Shown here: piece after piece, positions 22,564-30,472 of the stretch | How positions within the stretch are numbered: position 1 is the stretch's first letter | How the letters are laid out: each line of letters begins with the position of its first letter | Virus record (IMG/VR): IMGVR_UViG_3300032322_001315 | Span: 26,510 to 90,509 of that record | Direction: 5' to 3' (one strand) | Source of the DNA: a virus | Length of the DNA stretch: 64,000 nucleotides | Program-made: the position numbers and the translations under genes | The notes under the pieces: model-generated | Seen by the model: the letters and a program-made list of their open reading frames with translations, nothing else | The model's database searches: none | What the model was told of the DNA's origin: nothing

Positions 22564-22994
22564 GACGGATCCTTGATTGCAATCTTCTTTAGGTTGTTCT
22601 GTGTGTTAACAAGATTTTCCAACCAAATCTTCAACATACCATTAACAATCTCTGCGTCTTTGATTTCAATCTTGTCTGCTAGAGTAAATGTGCGTGTGAA
22701 GTTACGATTTGCAATACCTTTGAACAAATAAGATTCTTCTTCATGGCCATCTTGTGCATGACCACGAACTACAAGTTTATTGCCGTCTAGTGTGACTTCT
22801 AGGTCAGACCTAGTGAAACCGGCAACTGCCATTTCGATGATATAGGTATTTTCTTTGACCTTGCGAATGTTGTATGGGGGATACGAAGGAAGGTTCTTTT
22901 GTACATTCTTGATTTCGTCTAGAATAGATTCGAAACCGACTGAGAATGGATCAAAAGACTTACGCAGGTCAAACAGGCTAGGAATAGTTGTCAT
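22560..22994 (-). CDS. hsp20: Small heat shock protein Hsp20 (IbpA-like)
   Basis: 144 residues from the ATG at 22994, which sits eight bases after AAGGAG; the ATG at 23000 is only two bases after it. The alpha-crystallin domain runs ~35-130 with YNIRKVKENTYIIEMAVAGFTRSDLEVTLDGNKLVV and the conserved GVLxI-type MLKIWL. It is a cytoplasmic holdase. Marine T4-like phages commonly carry hsp20 as a late gene, and the promoter here combines a perfect late element and sigma70 hexamers. Coupled to a 20-residue ORF downstream. An inverted repeat lies in the leader. Confidence 0.92.
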   Translation of the reverse strand: MTTIPSLFDLRKSFDPFSVGFESILDEIKNVQKNLPSYPPYNIRKVKENTYIIEMAVAGFTRSDLEVTLDGNKLVVRGHAQDGHEEESYLFKGIANRNFTRTFTLADKIEIKDAEIVNGMLKIWLENLVNTQNNLKKIAIKDPS

Positions 22995-23025
22995 ATTCAT
23001 TTCTCCTTAATTAAGCAAGTTATAA

Positions 23026-23052
23026 TATGTGGCCCCATTTGGCGACCACATA
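23026..23052 (-). other. Inverted repeat in the hsp20 leader
   Basis: TATGTGG and CCACATA (7 bp arms) face each other across 13 bases, close to the predicted transcription start. The hairpin would form the 5' end of the mRNA. It does not cover the AAGGAG site, so a classic thermometer is not evident. Confidence 0.55.
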
Positions 23053-23053
23053 C

Positions 23054-23084
23054 TATTTATATCACACTAAAGAAAAAATGTCAA
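23054..23084 (-). promoter_or_regulatory. Dual promoter of hsp20: late TATAAATA plus sigma70 TTGACA-17-TATAAA
   Basis: The perfect late element occupies 23054-23061 on the minus strand, and TATAAA within it is also a -10 hexamer 17 bp from TTGACA (23079-23084). Both host sigma and gp55 could use the same start. The -35 lies inside the 3' end of the LpxH-like gene. Confidence 0.8.
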
Positions 23085-23836
23085 TCTTTAATTTCATTCC
23101 AATATATTATTTGCCAACTTCCGTCAAGATTTTCTACTAAGGCAGAACATGACTCTACCCAGTCACCATCGTTCATGTAGATGACTTCTTCGATTTCTTT
23201 GATTTCCGGCGTGTGGATGTGACCGCAGATGACTCCATCGAAACCTTTTCGTTTGCAGTATTTTGCGAGGTTTGATTCAAATTTGAAAATGAAATCGACC
23301 GCTTTCTTGACTCTACTCTTGAGATAACGGCTAAGGCTCCAGTAGCCGAAGCCGAGACGATGACGGATAGAGTTAAAAGTAGTATTAAGATTAAGAACAA
23401 TATCATATGCTTTATCTCCTAAAAATGATAACCATGGTGCAAGTCTTGTTATACCATCAAACATATCACCATGTACAACTAGATATTTTTTTCCATCAAT
23501 ACCTATATGCTCTGCGTGATTTGTTATTTCAACTTGACCAAAAGAAAGACCGTATGGAATTAACGGTCTTAAAAATTCATCGTGATTGCCTGCAATATAA
23601 ACAACTCTAGTGCCTCTTTTAGCATGACCTAAAATTCTTCTTATTACATTTGTGTGACTTTGTTTCCATCGCCATTTATTTTGTTGAATCTTCCATCCAT
23701 CAATTATATCGCCTATAAGATACAAAGTATCACATGAATTATGCTTTAAAAAGTTATTTAATAGTTCTGCTTTACTATCTTTAGTACCCAAATGAACATC
23801 AGATATGAATATTGTTCTATAGTGGGTTTGTTCCAT
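23081..23836 (-). CDS. LpxH-like UDP-2,3-diacylglucosamine diphosphatase
   Basis: 251 residues. Calcineurin-type metallophosphoesterase with metal motifs ISDVHLG (11-17), GDIIDG (42-47), GNHDE (80-84), HGDMFDG and GHIHTPE near 200. The W-rich segment after GDIIDGWKI and the size match the LpxH/YbbF family that cleaves UDP-2,3-diacylglucosamine in lipid A synthesis. In a phage, it may sustain or alter LPS precursor flow. It could instead be a general phosphodiesterase; the LpxH reading rests on overall pattern. It overlaps no neighbour but its last bases hold the hsp20 -35 element. Confidence 0.75.
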   Translation of the reverse strand: MEQTHYRTIFISDVHLGTKDSKAELLNNFLKHNSCDTLYLIGDIIDGWKIQQNKWRWKQSHTNVIRRILGHAKRGTRVVYIAGNHDEFLRPLIPYGLSFGQVEITNHAEHIGIDGKKYLVVHGDMFDGITRLAPWLSFLGDKAYDIVLNLNTTFNSIRHRLGFGYWSLSRYLKSRVKKAVDFIFKFESNLAKYCKRKGFDGVICGHIHTPEIKEIEEVIYMNDGDWVESCSALVENLDGSWQIIYWNEIKD

Positions 23837-24238
23837 TCACTTCACTATCTTTTTGCCAATGTTGTACTTAGGTACTAAATCCCAATCATCTTTTTCTTTG
23901 TGTCCAATGATTTTGATTTGTGAGATATTTACTTTAAGTTCATCGACTTTTTTCTTGTCAACTACTTTGAGAAGACCCCAATCGTCTAACAGAGCAGCAA
24001 TCGTGTTTCTTCTTGCTAAATCATTCTCTGTAATGTCTGTGGGCTTACCATCTAAAGCAAATAGTTCTTTGAAGTGAACAATATAATATTTACCTTGCTT
24101 ATGCAAGATGTGACAGGACTGATATAAAATTCTTTCTTTTTTTGATGCAACACCAATGCGAGTCAACGTCTCACGAATCTTTAGAAAATCATCCTTTTCA
24201 TTAAGTATTACTTCTACCATATCTTCTATTCGAATCAT
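23837..24238 (-). CDS. regA: Translational repressor RegA
   Basis: 133 residues, close to T4 RegA (122). The pattern FLKIRETLTRIGVAS, LYQSCHILHKQGKYYIVHFKELFALDG and the C-terminal WDLVPKYNIGKK are near-identical in arrangement to T4 RegA. It binds initiation regions of early mRNAs and blocks translation. Directly after gp62 with a 1 bp overlap, as in the T4 gene order 45-44-62-regA. A short N-terminal extension (MIRIEDMVEV) precedes the T4-like start. Confidence 0.95.
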   Translation of the reverse strand: MIRIEDMVEVILNEKDDFLKIRETLTRIGVASKKERILYQSCHILHKQGKYYIVHFKELFALDGKPTDITENDLARRNTIAALLDDWGLLKVVDKKKVDELKVNISQIKIIGHKEKDDWDLVPKYNIGKKIVK

Positions 24239-24627
24239 TATTTTGTTACTCCACCTTTGTCTGTTATTTTTCTTATATAGGAGAGTTGCTCTTTGGTTAG
24301 TATGAGTAACGCATCTTTTGCTTTTTCGTCAGAATAACCAAAATATTCTTTCACACACTCCAAGTCCTTGACCGATTCTGCTTTTTGCCAAGGTTGAAAC
24401 TTTCGCTTCATCGGTCGTATAATATTTAGAAGATAATCATATTGTAGTTTTTTATCTAAATGGTGATGCATATTGATTTCATTTACATAAAAAATACAAT
24501 CAAGGTGATATGATAGTGCCTTATTAACTATGAAAGAATTATACTCTCTTTCATCGTCTTCAGATTCAAGTTGATTCTTCTTTGTCTGTAGAATAGACGG
24601 TACGATTTCTTTGAACAAGTCTGGCAT
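24238..24627 (-). CDS. 62: Clamp loader small subunit (gp62)
   Basis: 129 residues, shorter than T4 gp62 (187) but typical of marine relatives. Pattern: MPDLFKEIVPSILQTKK start, then VNKALSYHLDCIFYVNEIN and YDYLLNIIRPMKRKFQPWQK, which correspond to the T4 gp62 core. It completes the gp44/62 loader that places gp45 on DNA. It overlaps gp44 and RegA by one base each, an operon order conserved from T4. Confidence 0.87.
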   Translation of the reverse strand: MPDLFKEIVPSILQTKKNQLESEDDEREYNSFIVNKALSYHLDCIFYVNEINMHHHLDKKLQYDYLLNIIRPMKRKFQPWQKAESVKDLECVKEYFGYSDEKAKDALLILTKEQLSYIRKITDKGGVTK

Positions 24628-25562
24628 TATTCAAACTCACATTCAACCATAATTTCAGTCAAACACGCCACAAGATTGATTTCTTGGTCAGCACAAAATG
24701 CTGCTTGATATTGATACTTTGCAAGAATCAATACTGCTTGAGGTACAGATTGAGGTTTGAGAAATTCACTCAATGAGTCATAAATCTTTCGATAGATACG
24801 AACGGGGTCATTGTCTAGATTATTCGTGACCCACTTTCGAGCAGAACCAAAGTCTTTTTCTTTGATAGACTTGATTAATTCATTGATTTGAATATCTGAT
24901 ACTTGTGCTAGAATACCTTTATCGATATTACCAGATACAGAATATCGTTGAAGTTCATTTAGAATGCGGCGATTGTCAGGGAAATGCTTTTTGATGACAT
25001 GAGCAACAACTTCTTTGTCGTATTGCACATTTTCTTGTTCAAGAATCCATTCGACTCTCTTGAAGAAAAGAGATGCCATCTTTGCTTTGCTGCCATTGAG
25101 CTTGAAGTCAACGACAGTACAACGAGAATGAATCGGGTCAATGATTCTATTCTTATAATTACAGGTAAAGATGAATGAACAATTTGACGCAAACTCTTCA
25201 ATAGCACCACGCAGAGCAGGTTGAGTTGAGTTTGGGTTTAGATAGTCTGCTTCATCAATAATAACAACTTTGCGACCACCAGTTAGACTTACTGAGGACG
25301 CATAGTTTTTGATTTTGTTGCGGAGAACATCAATGCCGCTTTCGTCTGAGCCATTGATAACGATGTAATCGCAGCCGACTTCATCGCAGAGTGCTTTTGC
25401 GATTGTTGTCTTTCCAACGCCTGCGGATCCAGCAAGTAACAGATTTGGGATTTCTTTTCGATTGACATATTCTTGAAATGTTCCTTTCAATGCCTCAGGA
25501 AGAATACAATCTTCAACTTTATGAGGACGATACTTCTCTACCCACAATAGATGGTCTACCAT
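24627..25562 (-). CDS. 44: Clamp loader ATPase (gp44)
   Basis: 311 residues. Walker A GSAGVGKT (45-52), Walker B VVIIDEADYL (~98-107), sensor-like IFTCNYKNRI and arginine-finger SRC motif, all in RFC/gp44 order; T4 gp44 is 319 residues. It loads gp45. Transcription begins at the operator-flanked promoter just upstream (25599-25627), with the ATG 30 bases from the predicted start and GGGAG as a ribosome-binding site. Confidence 0.96.
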   Translation of the reverse strand: MVDHLLWVEKYRPHKVEDCILPEALKGTFQEYVNRKEIPNLLLAGSAGVGKTTIAKALCDEVGCDYIVINGSDESGIDVLRNKIKNYASSVSLTGGRKVVIIDEADYLNPNSTQPALRGAIEEFASNCSFIFTCNYKNRIIDPIHSRCTVVDFKLNGSKAKMASLFFKRVEWILEQENVQYDKEVVAHVIKKHFPDNRRILNELQRYSVSGNIDKGILAQVSDIQINELIKSIKEKDFGSARKWVTNNLDNDPVRIYRKIYDSLSEFLKPQSVPQAVLILAKYQYQAAFCADQEINLVACLTEIMVECEFE

Positions 25563-25585
25563 TCATAACTCCCATAATAAAAAAT

Positions 25586-25648
25586 TTACCGTTCAGTAAC
25601 TATAGCACAATTACTGAACGGTATCAAGAAAAATTTACTGTTCAGTAA
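25586..25648 (-). promoter_or_regulatory. Sigma70-type promoter inside a three-site palindromic operator
   Basis: Minus-strand hexamers TTGATA (25622-25627) and TATAGT (25599-25604) are 17 bp apart, with a TGC extended -10. Around them lie three copies of a near-palindrome TTACYGTTCAGTAA: 25586-25599, 25611-25624 (inverted) and 25635-25648. Centre-to-centre spacing is 25 and 24 bp. The outer two flank a 13-bp perfect inverted repeat (25587-25599 and 25611-25623). A dimeric repressor bound here would block the promoter of gp44. Confidence 0.8.
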
Positions 25649-25650
25649 AT

Positions 25651-25845
25651 TTAATCAGTTAGTGCACCATTAAGTGTACCAACTACATCAAGTACGGACT
25701 CTTCAACTGCTAGATTGCCACCAATGAAAACGATTGCAGTCTTTCCATCAAAGTCTCCTCCGGAGGCTTCAAAGACACTAATGACCTGCTTAGGATTTAC
25801 TGCAATACTCTTCTTTGTGTTTGCTTCGGTAAAATAAATTAACAT
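25651..25845 (-). CDS. Small conserved protein, FlbD-like fold candidate
   Basis: 64 residues. MLIYFTEANTKKSIAVNPKQVISVFEA, then GKTAIVFIGGN, then AVEESVLDVVGTLNG. The order (beta, beta, G-turn, then V-E-S-V helix) resembles small FlbD-like proteins, but similarity is by eye only. It sits between gp45 and gp44. The gap downstream holds the gp44 operator and promoter; the third operator copy begins 3 bases past its stop codon. A regulatory role is possible, but not shown. Confidence 0.6.
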   Translation of the reverse strand: MLIYFTEANTKKSIAVNPKQVISVFEASGGDFDGKTAIVFIGGNLAVEESVLDVVGTLNGALTD

Positions 25846-25854
25846 TTTGTCTCC

Positions 25855-26517
25855 TTAGACTTTTTCAGTTGATACCCAATATTCTGATGTGCCTGACCCA
25901 TTCTTAAAATGAGAAATGCCTTTAGCAGAAATTTCTACTTCATATGAATCGGACATAATCTTGTTTAGATTTTCTGTCTTGAACACATATCTAAATCCAT
26001 TTTCTGTTTCACCGATGTCAATCGAATTAACGTGTGCTGAATCATTGGATGCATCAAAAGAAGACAGACGCAACTTACCATCGACACCTTCGACTGCAAT
26101 GTTTGGTGACTGAAGAACTGATGCTGTACGAACAATCCATTCATAATCTTCTTGAGTCAACTTAAATTGAACATCAACAGAAGGTAGAACAATTTGCTTG
26201 TCTGGTGGAGTATAAAGCATCGACTTGTCAGTAACACGATATTTAATCTTGCTACGACCATTCATAAATTTGACAATAACATGACTATCATCAAAATCAA
26301 GTTCAGGTGCATCCTTCTGTAGAGAAAGAACTGATAGAAAATTGTTCAAATCGTAGATACCAAATTCTTTTGGAAAGTCTTCTTCAACTGTAACTTGAGC
26401 AAGTACAGTCTTTGACTGTGACACGGTAGAAAGAACATTTCCTTGCTTAAAATACAATCCAGAATTAATCGCAGAAAAATTCTTTAGAATTGATAGTGTA
26501 TTAGTAGATAACTTCAT
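25855..26517 (-). CDS. 45: Sliding clamp (gp45)
   Basis: 220 residues from the ATG at 26517 (MKLSTNTLSILKNFSAINSG), the T4 gp45 start (MKLSKDTTALLKNFATINSG); the frame extends 10 codons upstream. The length and repetitive strand layout match T4 gp45 (228). DLNNFLSVLSL and a C-terminal conserved strand are present. It is the processivity clamp of gp43 and, in T4, an activator of late transcription with gp55 and gp33. It overlaps the DUF3310 gene by 17 bp. Confidence 0.93.
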   Translation of the reverse strand: MKLSTNTLSILKNFSAINSGLYFKQGNVLSTVSQSKTVLAQVTVEEDFPKEFGIYDLNNFLSVLSLQKDAPELDFDDSHVIVKFMNGRSKIKYRVTDKSMLYTPPDKQIVLPSVDVQFKLTQEDYEWIVRTASVLQSPNIAVEGVDGKLRLSSFDASNDSAHVNSIDIGETENGFRYVFKTENLNKIMSDSYEVEISAKGISHFKNGSGTSEYWVSTEKV

Positions 26518-26866
26518 GATTCTCCCATTTTGTAATAAGTCTTTCAATATACCACTTTGCTTTCTTTAGGTCTTCTAAACCACCTTTTTGTTTCCATCTC
26601 CACATATACTTGATAGCATTAGCAGTACATACGGCATCAATACCTGTTAGATTAGATGTTGCCGATTCTAGTGCTTCAATACATTCTACACTACCTTGGG
26701 TATAATGTGAAGGGTGATTTACTTTTTCTTCCAGTTCTATCTTTATATCTTTCCATGATTCTAAATCACCGAGAATCAATAAATCTTCTCCACAGTATCC
26801 TTCGACACCATCCTCATTCATATGGATGGTGAATACGGGTGCACTCAACTTATCTTTCTTTGCCAT
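26501..26866 (-). CDS. DUF3310 protein
   Basis: 121 residues from the ATG at 26866 that overlaps the upstream stop as TGATG. The second half carries VNHPSHYTQGSVECIEAL, then NAIKYMWRWKQKGGLEDLKKAKWYIERLI, the DUF3310 signature. DUF3310 occurs in T7 gp1.7, a nucleotide kinase, and in many phages as a short module. The N-terminal 45 residues (VFTIHMNEDGVEGYCGED) are separate and unassigned. Between gp45 and a glycosyltransferase, it is probably in the nucleotide-metabolism set. Confidence 0.85.
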   Translation of the reverse strand: MAKKDKLSAPVFTIHMNEDGVEGYCGEDLLILGDLESWKDIKIELEEKVNHPSHYTQGSVECIEALESATSNLTGIDAVCTANAIKYMWRWKQKGGLEDLKKAKWYIERLITKWENHEVIY

Positions 26867-27663
26867 CACATTTCTCCAACAAAGTTTGCAACAGCAGGCA
26901 TATCACCTTGGAAATGATATGTTCCAATATGTGCGGTCTTTACCCACGGGCAGAGATAAATCTTACCACCAATGTTTCTCCACCATTGACAGAACATATA
27001 ATCTTCTGATAGATAACGTTCAGAATTTTTGTCAATTACAGTATCAAAATAAGCATGAATATAACGAGTACCATCAAAGTGTGCTTGACCTACGTGGTCT
27101 GGCTTATAACGGAATTCTGGATATGCTGCTTCCCACTTGGGAAAGACTTCACGCTTCACCATCATGAATCCTGTGCCAATTTCAAGAACTTCAAGAGGTT
27201 CTGTAACAGAAAACTGTGCGGTACCTTTAACAGGATTAAAGACGAAATCTCCTGCTACTTTTTCGAGTAGATGGGCTTCAAGTTCTGGATTCTTCGTGAT
27301 TGCTTTCTTTATGTTTGTCCATTTGAGTGCTTTCTTTGGATATGGACCACCAATAACATCCTTATCGAGAGCAAGCATCGCAATAACATCACGAGGATCA
27401 AAACTAATGTCTGAATCTAAAAACAATAGATGAGTGCAGTCAGAACGACTTAGAAACTCATCTACTAGATAATTTCTTGCTCTAGTAATAAGAGACTCAT
27501 TAAATAGGAATGAAAACTTTGTTTCAATTCCATATTGGAAACATAGACCTTGAAGGTCTAGACAAGACTTCATATAAAGTCCATGATTCATTCCTCCATA
27601 CATCGGAGTAGCAATGAATAACTTTTTCTTTCTTAGTTCTTCAACTTTAATTTGAATTTCCAT
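26866..27663 (-). CDS. GT-A-fold glycosyltransferase-like protein
   Basis: 265 residues. LFIATPMYGGMNHGLYMKS starts the Rossmann core, RARNYLVDEFL follows, and LLFLDSDISFDP (~83-95) gives the DxD motif. IGGPYPKK and GTGFMMVKREVF are usual acceptor-side elements, and the C-terminal segment SEDYMFCQWWRNIGGKIYL resembles other phage GT-A proteins. It lies away from the main sugar block and has its own sigma70-type promoter and a GAGG ribosome-binding site, so it is expressed early. Possible roles are glycosylation of modified DNA bases or of surface sugars; the sequence does not decide. Confidence 0.7.
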   Translation of the reverse strand: MEIQIKVEELRKKKLFIATPMYGGMNHGLYMKSCLDLQGLCFQYGIETKFSFLFNESLITRARNYLVDEFLSRSDCTHLLFLDSDISFDPRDVIAMLALDKDVIGGPYPKKALKWTNIKKAITKNPELEAHLLEKVAGDFVFNPVKGTAQFSVTEPLEVLEIGTGFMMVKREVFPKWEAAYPEFRYKPDHVGQAHFDGTRYIHAYFDTVIDKNSERYLSEDYMFCQWWRNIGGKIYLCPWVKTAHIGTYHFQGDMPAVANFVGEM

Positions 27664-27696
27664 GGTATCCTCATGTTAAATTTAACTACAATCCAC

Positions 27697-27725
27697 ATCA
27701 TACACTTATGTAGTATATGAGTCAA
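27697..27725 (-). promoter_or_regulatory. Sigma70-type promoter TTGACT-17-TATGAT
   Basis: Minus-strand promoter in the 80-bp gap between the methyltransferase and the glycosyltransferase. The predicted start is near 27690, giving a leader of ~27 bases. Confidence 0.75.
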
Positions 27726-27743
27726 GACTTTTAGTGGTGAATA

Positions 27744-29333
27744 TTACGGTTTGTAAAAGATGAACACCGGTTCATACTTTAACCACATATCTGCACCTTT
27801 TTCATTTTTGACTTTGCAAAAATTCTTTGCTTTAGGTAGACCAGTTTCACTATCTACTCTATTACCTCCAGGCATTTGTGCTAGAGACATTTTCAGTTTG
27901 CCTTTGTATTCCATACCTAATGATTCAAGAATCTTTCTGCTATCTTCTTCAAGAGGAAGCATGTCGCCTCCGAACACAGCATCAGCAATATTCCAAAGAA
28001 GATAACGGTCATGGCGTAACCATTCAACAGCAGTTTCAAGGGTTGGGCGTAAAAATCCTTCACGCCATTCTTCATACTGTCCAAACTTTTTATATGATTG
28101 AGTAGGGTCTTCCGAATATGCTTCTTTTGCGAAGTATGGTGGGGAAGTAAATACGAGGTCGAGTTTGCCTCTAAACTTCTGAAACTCTTCATTGTTTCGG
28201 ATTACCTCCGAACCAAGTTGGAAAATCTTTGTTTCTGTATGTGAATATTCGTCTGCCCACAGACCCCCTTTGTCTACCGTCTGTCTATAAAAGTCAGCGA
28301 TTTCATCGTATTTTGTGCGTCCATCAGAAGTGTTGTGGTCAGTATTAGGATCAGTCCCAATATAAAAGATATGACGGTCATCACGAACAGACATGGCACC
28401 AAGAAGACGACCACTCCACCCCGAAGAAGGATCGTAAATATGAATAGTGGGTTGGTTTTTAATGTGTTCAGTAAATCGTTCATAGAGGTATTTAGCAGTT
28501 AGTGGAGGAAAATTTACAGCATATTGACAAAACGAAACTCTGAATGCCTTTAGACCAACAGGAAAAAGTTTTTGTCCAAACTTAAAAGGACGAATAGCAT
28601 AATATTCTGACTTATTATAGTCAACATTTGTACGACTCTTTTGTGATACGTTAAGTGCTTCAATGTCACTTTTATGAATCGTTAAATATTTTGCATTTCT
28701 TAGTTCTTCACTATATCCGGTATATTCAGCATCTAGTTCTTTTGGTTGCAACCAATAATCATATTCTCCACGTTGTCTAAACTTTTCTTCAAACTCTTTT
28801 ACCCACGTTGCTCCATCTGATACAACGGGAAGTTGGTTGTAGTATGTTTTGTCGTTTGCTTTGGCAACGTGTGAGTAGTGATAAAAAGAATCACGCTTAA
28901 AATGACGACTAGCGTAAGTGATGAATGTTTCAAGTAATTCTTCCTTTGCAAAATAATCATAGATAGACTTACCATCATCTTTCTTTGTGTAATTGATGCG
29001 AGTCTTCATCATAGTAGGAAACCATTGATTGACTGCATTACCAATTACACTAGTATTACGAATAACATCTTTTTCTCCTGTGAGTTCATCTACACACTCA
29101 AACTCATGAACAGGAAAACTTTCCATTTGATTAAATTGGTCAATAATGCCTTGCTTATCAAAACCTACACGAGGAGGAAGATTCTTGTTGTCCCAAAGGT
29201 CAACAATAGTCTTCCTCAAATCAATTACCCATTGACGAAATTCGTCTTTCGTCATCCATAGAATCTCTTCAAATGTCTTATTGACAGAAGATTCTAGTAA
29301 CTCACGATTTCTTTCATAATACCATTGTGTCAT
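27744..29333 (-). CDS. DNA methyltransferase, SPPY type (second)
   Basis: 529 residues. The SAM motif DPSSGWSGR (301-309) and catalytic FTSPPYF with SPPY at 397-400 define an N4C/N6A-type methyltransferase. About 250 N-terminal residues precede the core and include the segment FAKEELLETFITYASRHF. It has the same order as the enzyme at 10125-11393, and both share FTSPPYFAxExY. It stands alone without a nuclease partner. The next gene downstream of the stop is promoter-separated. Upstream it is joined to a 2OG-Fe(II) oxygenase gene by a 4-bp overlap, which suggests that the two act together. Confidence 0.87.
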   Translation of the reverse strand: MTQWYYERNRELLESSVNKTFEEILWMTKDEFRQWVIDLRKTIVDLWDNKNLPPRVGFDKQGIIDQFNQMESFPVHEFECVDELTGEKDVIRNTSVIGNAVNQWFPTMMKTRINYTKKDDGKSIYDYFAKEELLETFITYASRHFKRDSFYHYSHVAKANDKTYYNQLPVVSDGATWVKEFEEKFRQRGEYDYWLQPKELDAEYTGYSEELRNAKYLTIHKSDIEALNVSQKSRTNVDYNKSEYYAIRPFKFGQKLFPVGLKAFRVSFCQYAVNFPPLTAKYLYERFTEHIKNQPTIHIYDPSSGWSGRLLGAMSVRDDRHIFYIGTDPNTDHNTSDGRTKYDEIADFYRQTVDKGGLWADEYSHTETKIFQLGSEVIRNNEEFQKFRGKLDLVFTSPPYFAKEAYSEDPTQSYKKFGQYEEWREGFLRPTLETAVEWLRHDRYLLWNIADAVFGGDMLPLEEDSRKILESLGMEYKGKLKMSLAQMPGGNRVDSETGLPKAKNFCKVKNEKGADMWLKYEPVFIFYKP

Positions 29334-30472
29334 GATAAAATATACTCTCTCAAGTTTTCATTTGTAATAACATCAATAACGAGATGAATTCTTTTTTCAT
29401 CACCATTGTTTACTACCATGTGAGGTTTGCGTGTGTCTAAAAACCAACACTCACCAACTTTCATGTTTACTTCTTTTCTGTTTCCGTTTGGTTCCCATAC
29501 CACAAATTCAACTTTGTCGTTGGTAACAATAGGAAAGTGCAGGCGAGCAAGTTTACCGATAGAACCGCCTGAATCAGGGTCGACCTGGTCGGTGTGTCTA
29601 CTGAGTTCACCACCACCAGGAGCAAGAGACATAAAGCGGATCCGATGTATGCCTTGTAATTCAAACCGTCTGATGAGTTCATCGACTTCTGGAAAATCTT
29701 TTCGAAGATGCGTATCCTGCAATTCAAAATGTTCATCTTTGTGCTCCTCTTTCCATTTATCATTCATCTCAATTGGTTTTTCAATCCTCATTATATCTGG
29801 AGTATAACCTCTCAATGAGATTGCTGACCAAGACTTACCTTTGTTGTAATTGCTGTAATGATTTTGAAATTCAATGTTTAGTGATTCCAATTTAGTTTTA
29901 ATAGAGTTTATAAGATTAGAATCTACATCACAGATTTTTGTGATTGCAACATTATGTGTTGCATCAATATTCGTGTGTTCTCGGGGAAACAACGCATTCT
30001 TTTCATCTTTAAAGTATACACCAAAAATTTCACCAAAAGAGGTAATCTTGCTACCTACTTTGATAAAGTGTTTTTCGATGATACTTTTTGTTGCAACATC
30101 TTCTTCCCAAATAAACAACCATACTGCATTCTTTTGATTGATGTGGATGTTCTCACAAAAATTTTCAATGAACTTATCTGTTCCTCTGAGATTTGTGATA
30201 ACAATATCGCCTTTTTCTTTTGTGCCTATTACCACATCTTGATACATTGTAATAGGTTTTCTGACTTTTGTCAAGCGATATGTGTAAGAACCTTCGTTCT
30301 CAAAAACAATCTTGCCTTCGTGTAAGTCTTGTGCTATGTTGTTTTTCTTGTATGCAGTAAACGGAGATAGACTGTACTTATTATAATTTTCGTAAAGTTT
30401 TTCTATCGATTTCAGATAATCAAGTTCGTACCCGTGTTGCCATGGCTTTTGTTGCTTTTCTAAATCTTGCAT
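29330..30472 (-). CDS. 2OG-Fe(II) oxygenase (aspartyl/asparaginyl hydroxylase-like) with N-terminal extra domain
   Basis: 380 residues. The C-terminal half (about 270-370) has H293-T-D295, RLHFPIV, then WFLDTRKPH351 and R361 in RIHLVID: the iron triad H-x-D...H and the 2-oxoglutarate-binding arginine of the aspartyl/asparaginyl beta-hydroxylase family. The N-terminal ~165 residues look like a separate alpha/beta domain (VWLFIWEEDVATKS, KVGSKITSFGEIFGVYF), weakly GNAT-like by eye. Coupled to the methyltransferase downstream. Substrate could be protein or a modified nucleobase; this is inference. Confidence 0.82.
   Translation of the reverse strand: MQDLEKQQKPWQHGYELDYLKSIEKLYENYNKYSLSPFTAYKKNNIAQDLHEGKIVFENEGSYTYRLTKVRKPITMYQDVVIGTKEKGDIVITNLRGTDKFIENFCENIHINQKNAVWLFIWEEDVATKSIIEKHFIKVGSKITSFGEIFGVYFKDEKNALFPREHTNIDATHNVAITKICDVDSNLINSIKTKLESLNIEFQNHYSNYNKGKSWSAISLRGYTPDIMRIEKPIEMNDKWKEEHKDEHFELQDTHLRKDFPEVDELIRRFELQGIHRIRFMSLAPGGGELSRHTDQVDPDSGGSIGKLARLHFPIVTNDKVEFVVWEPNGNRKEVNMKVGECWFLDTRKPHMVVNNGDEKRIHLVIDVITNENLREYILS

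Noticed and set aside
28467-28477. Further copy of the GTTCAGTAA operator half-site
   Set aside because: Lies inside a methyltransferase coding region, lacks the palindromic partner, and is expected by chance.
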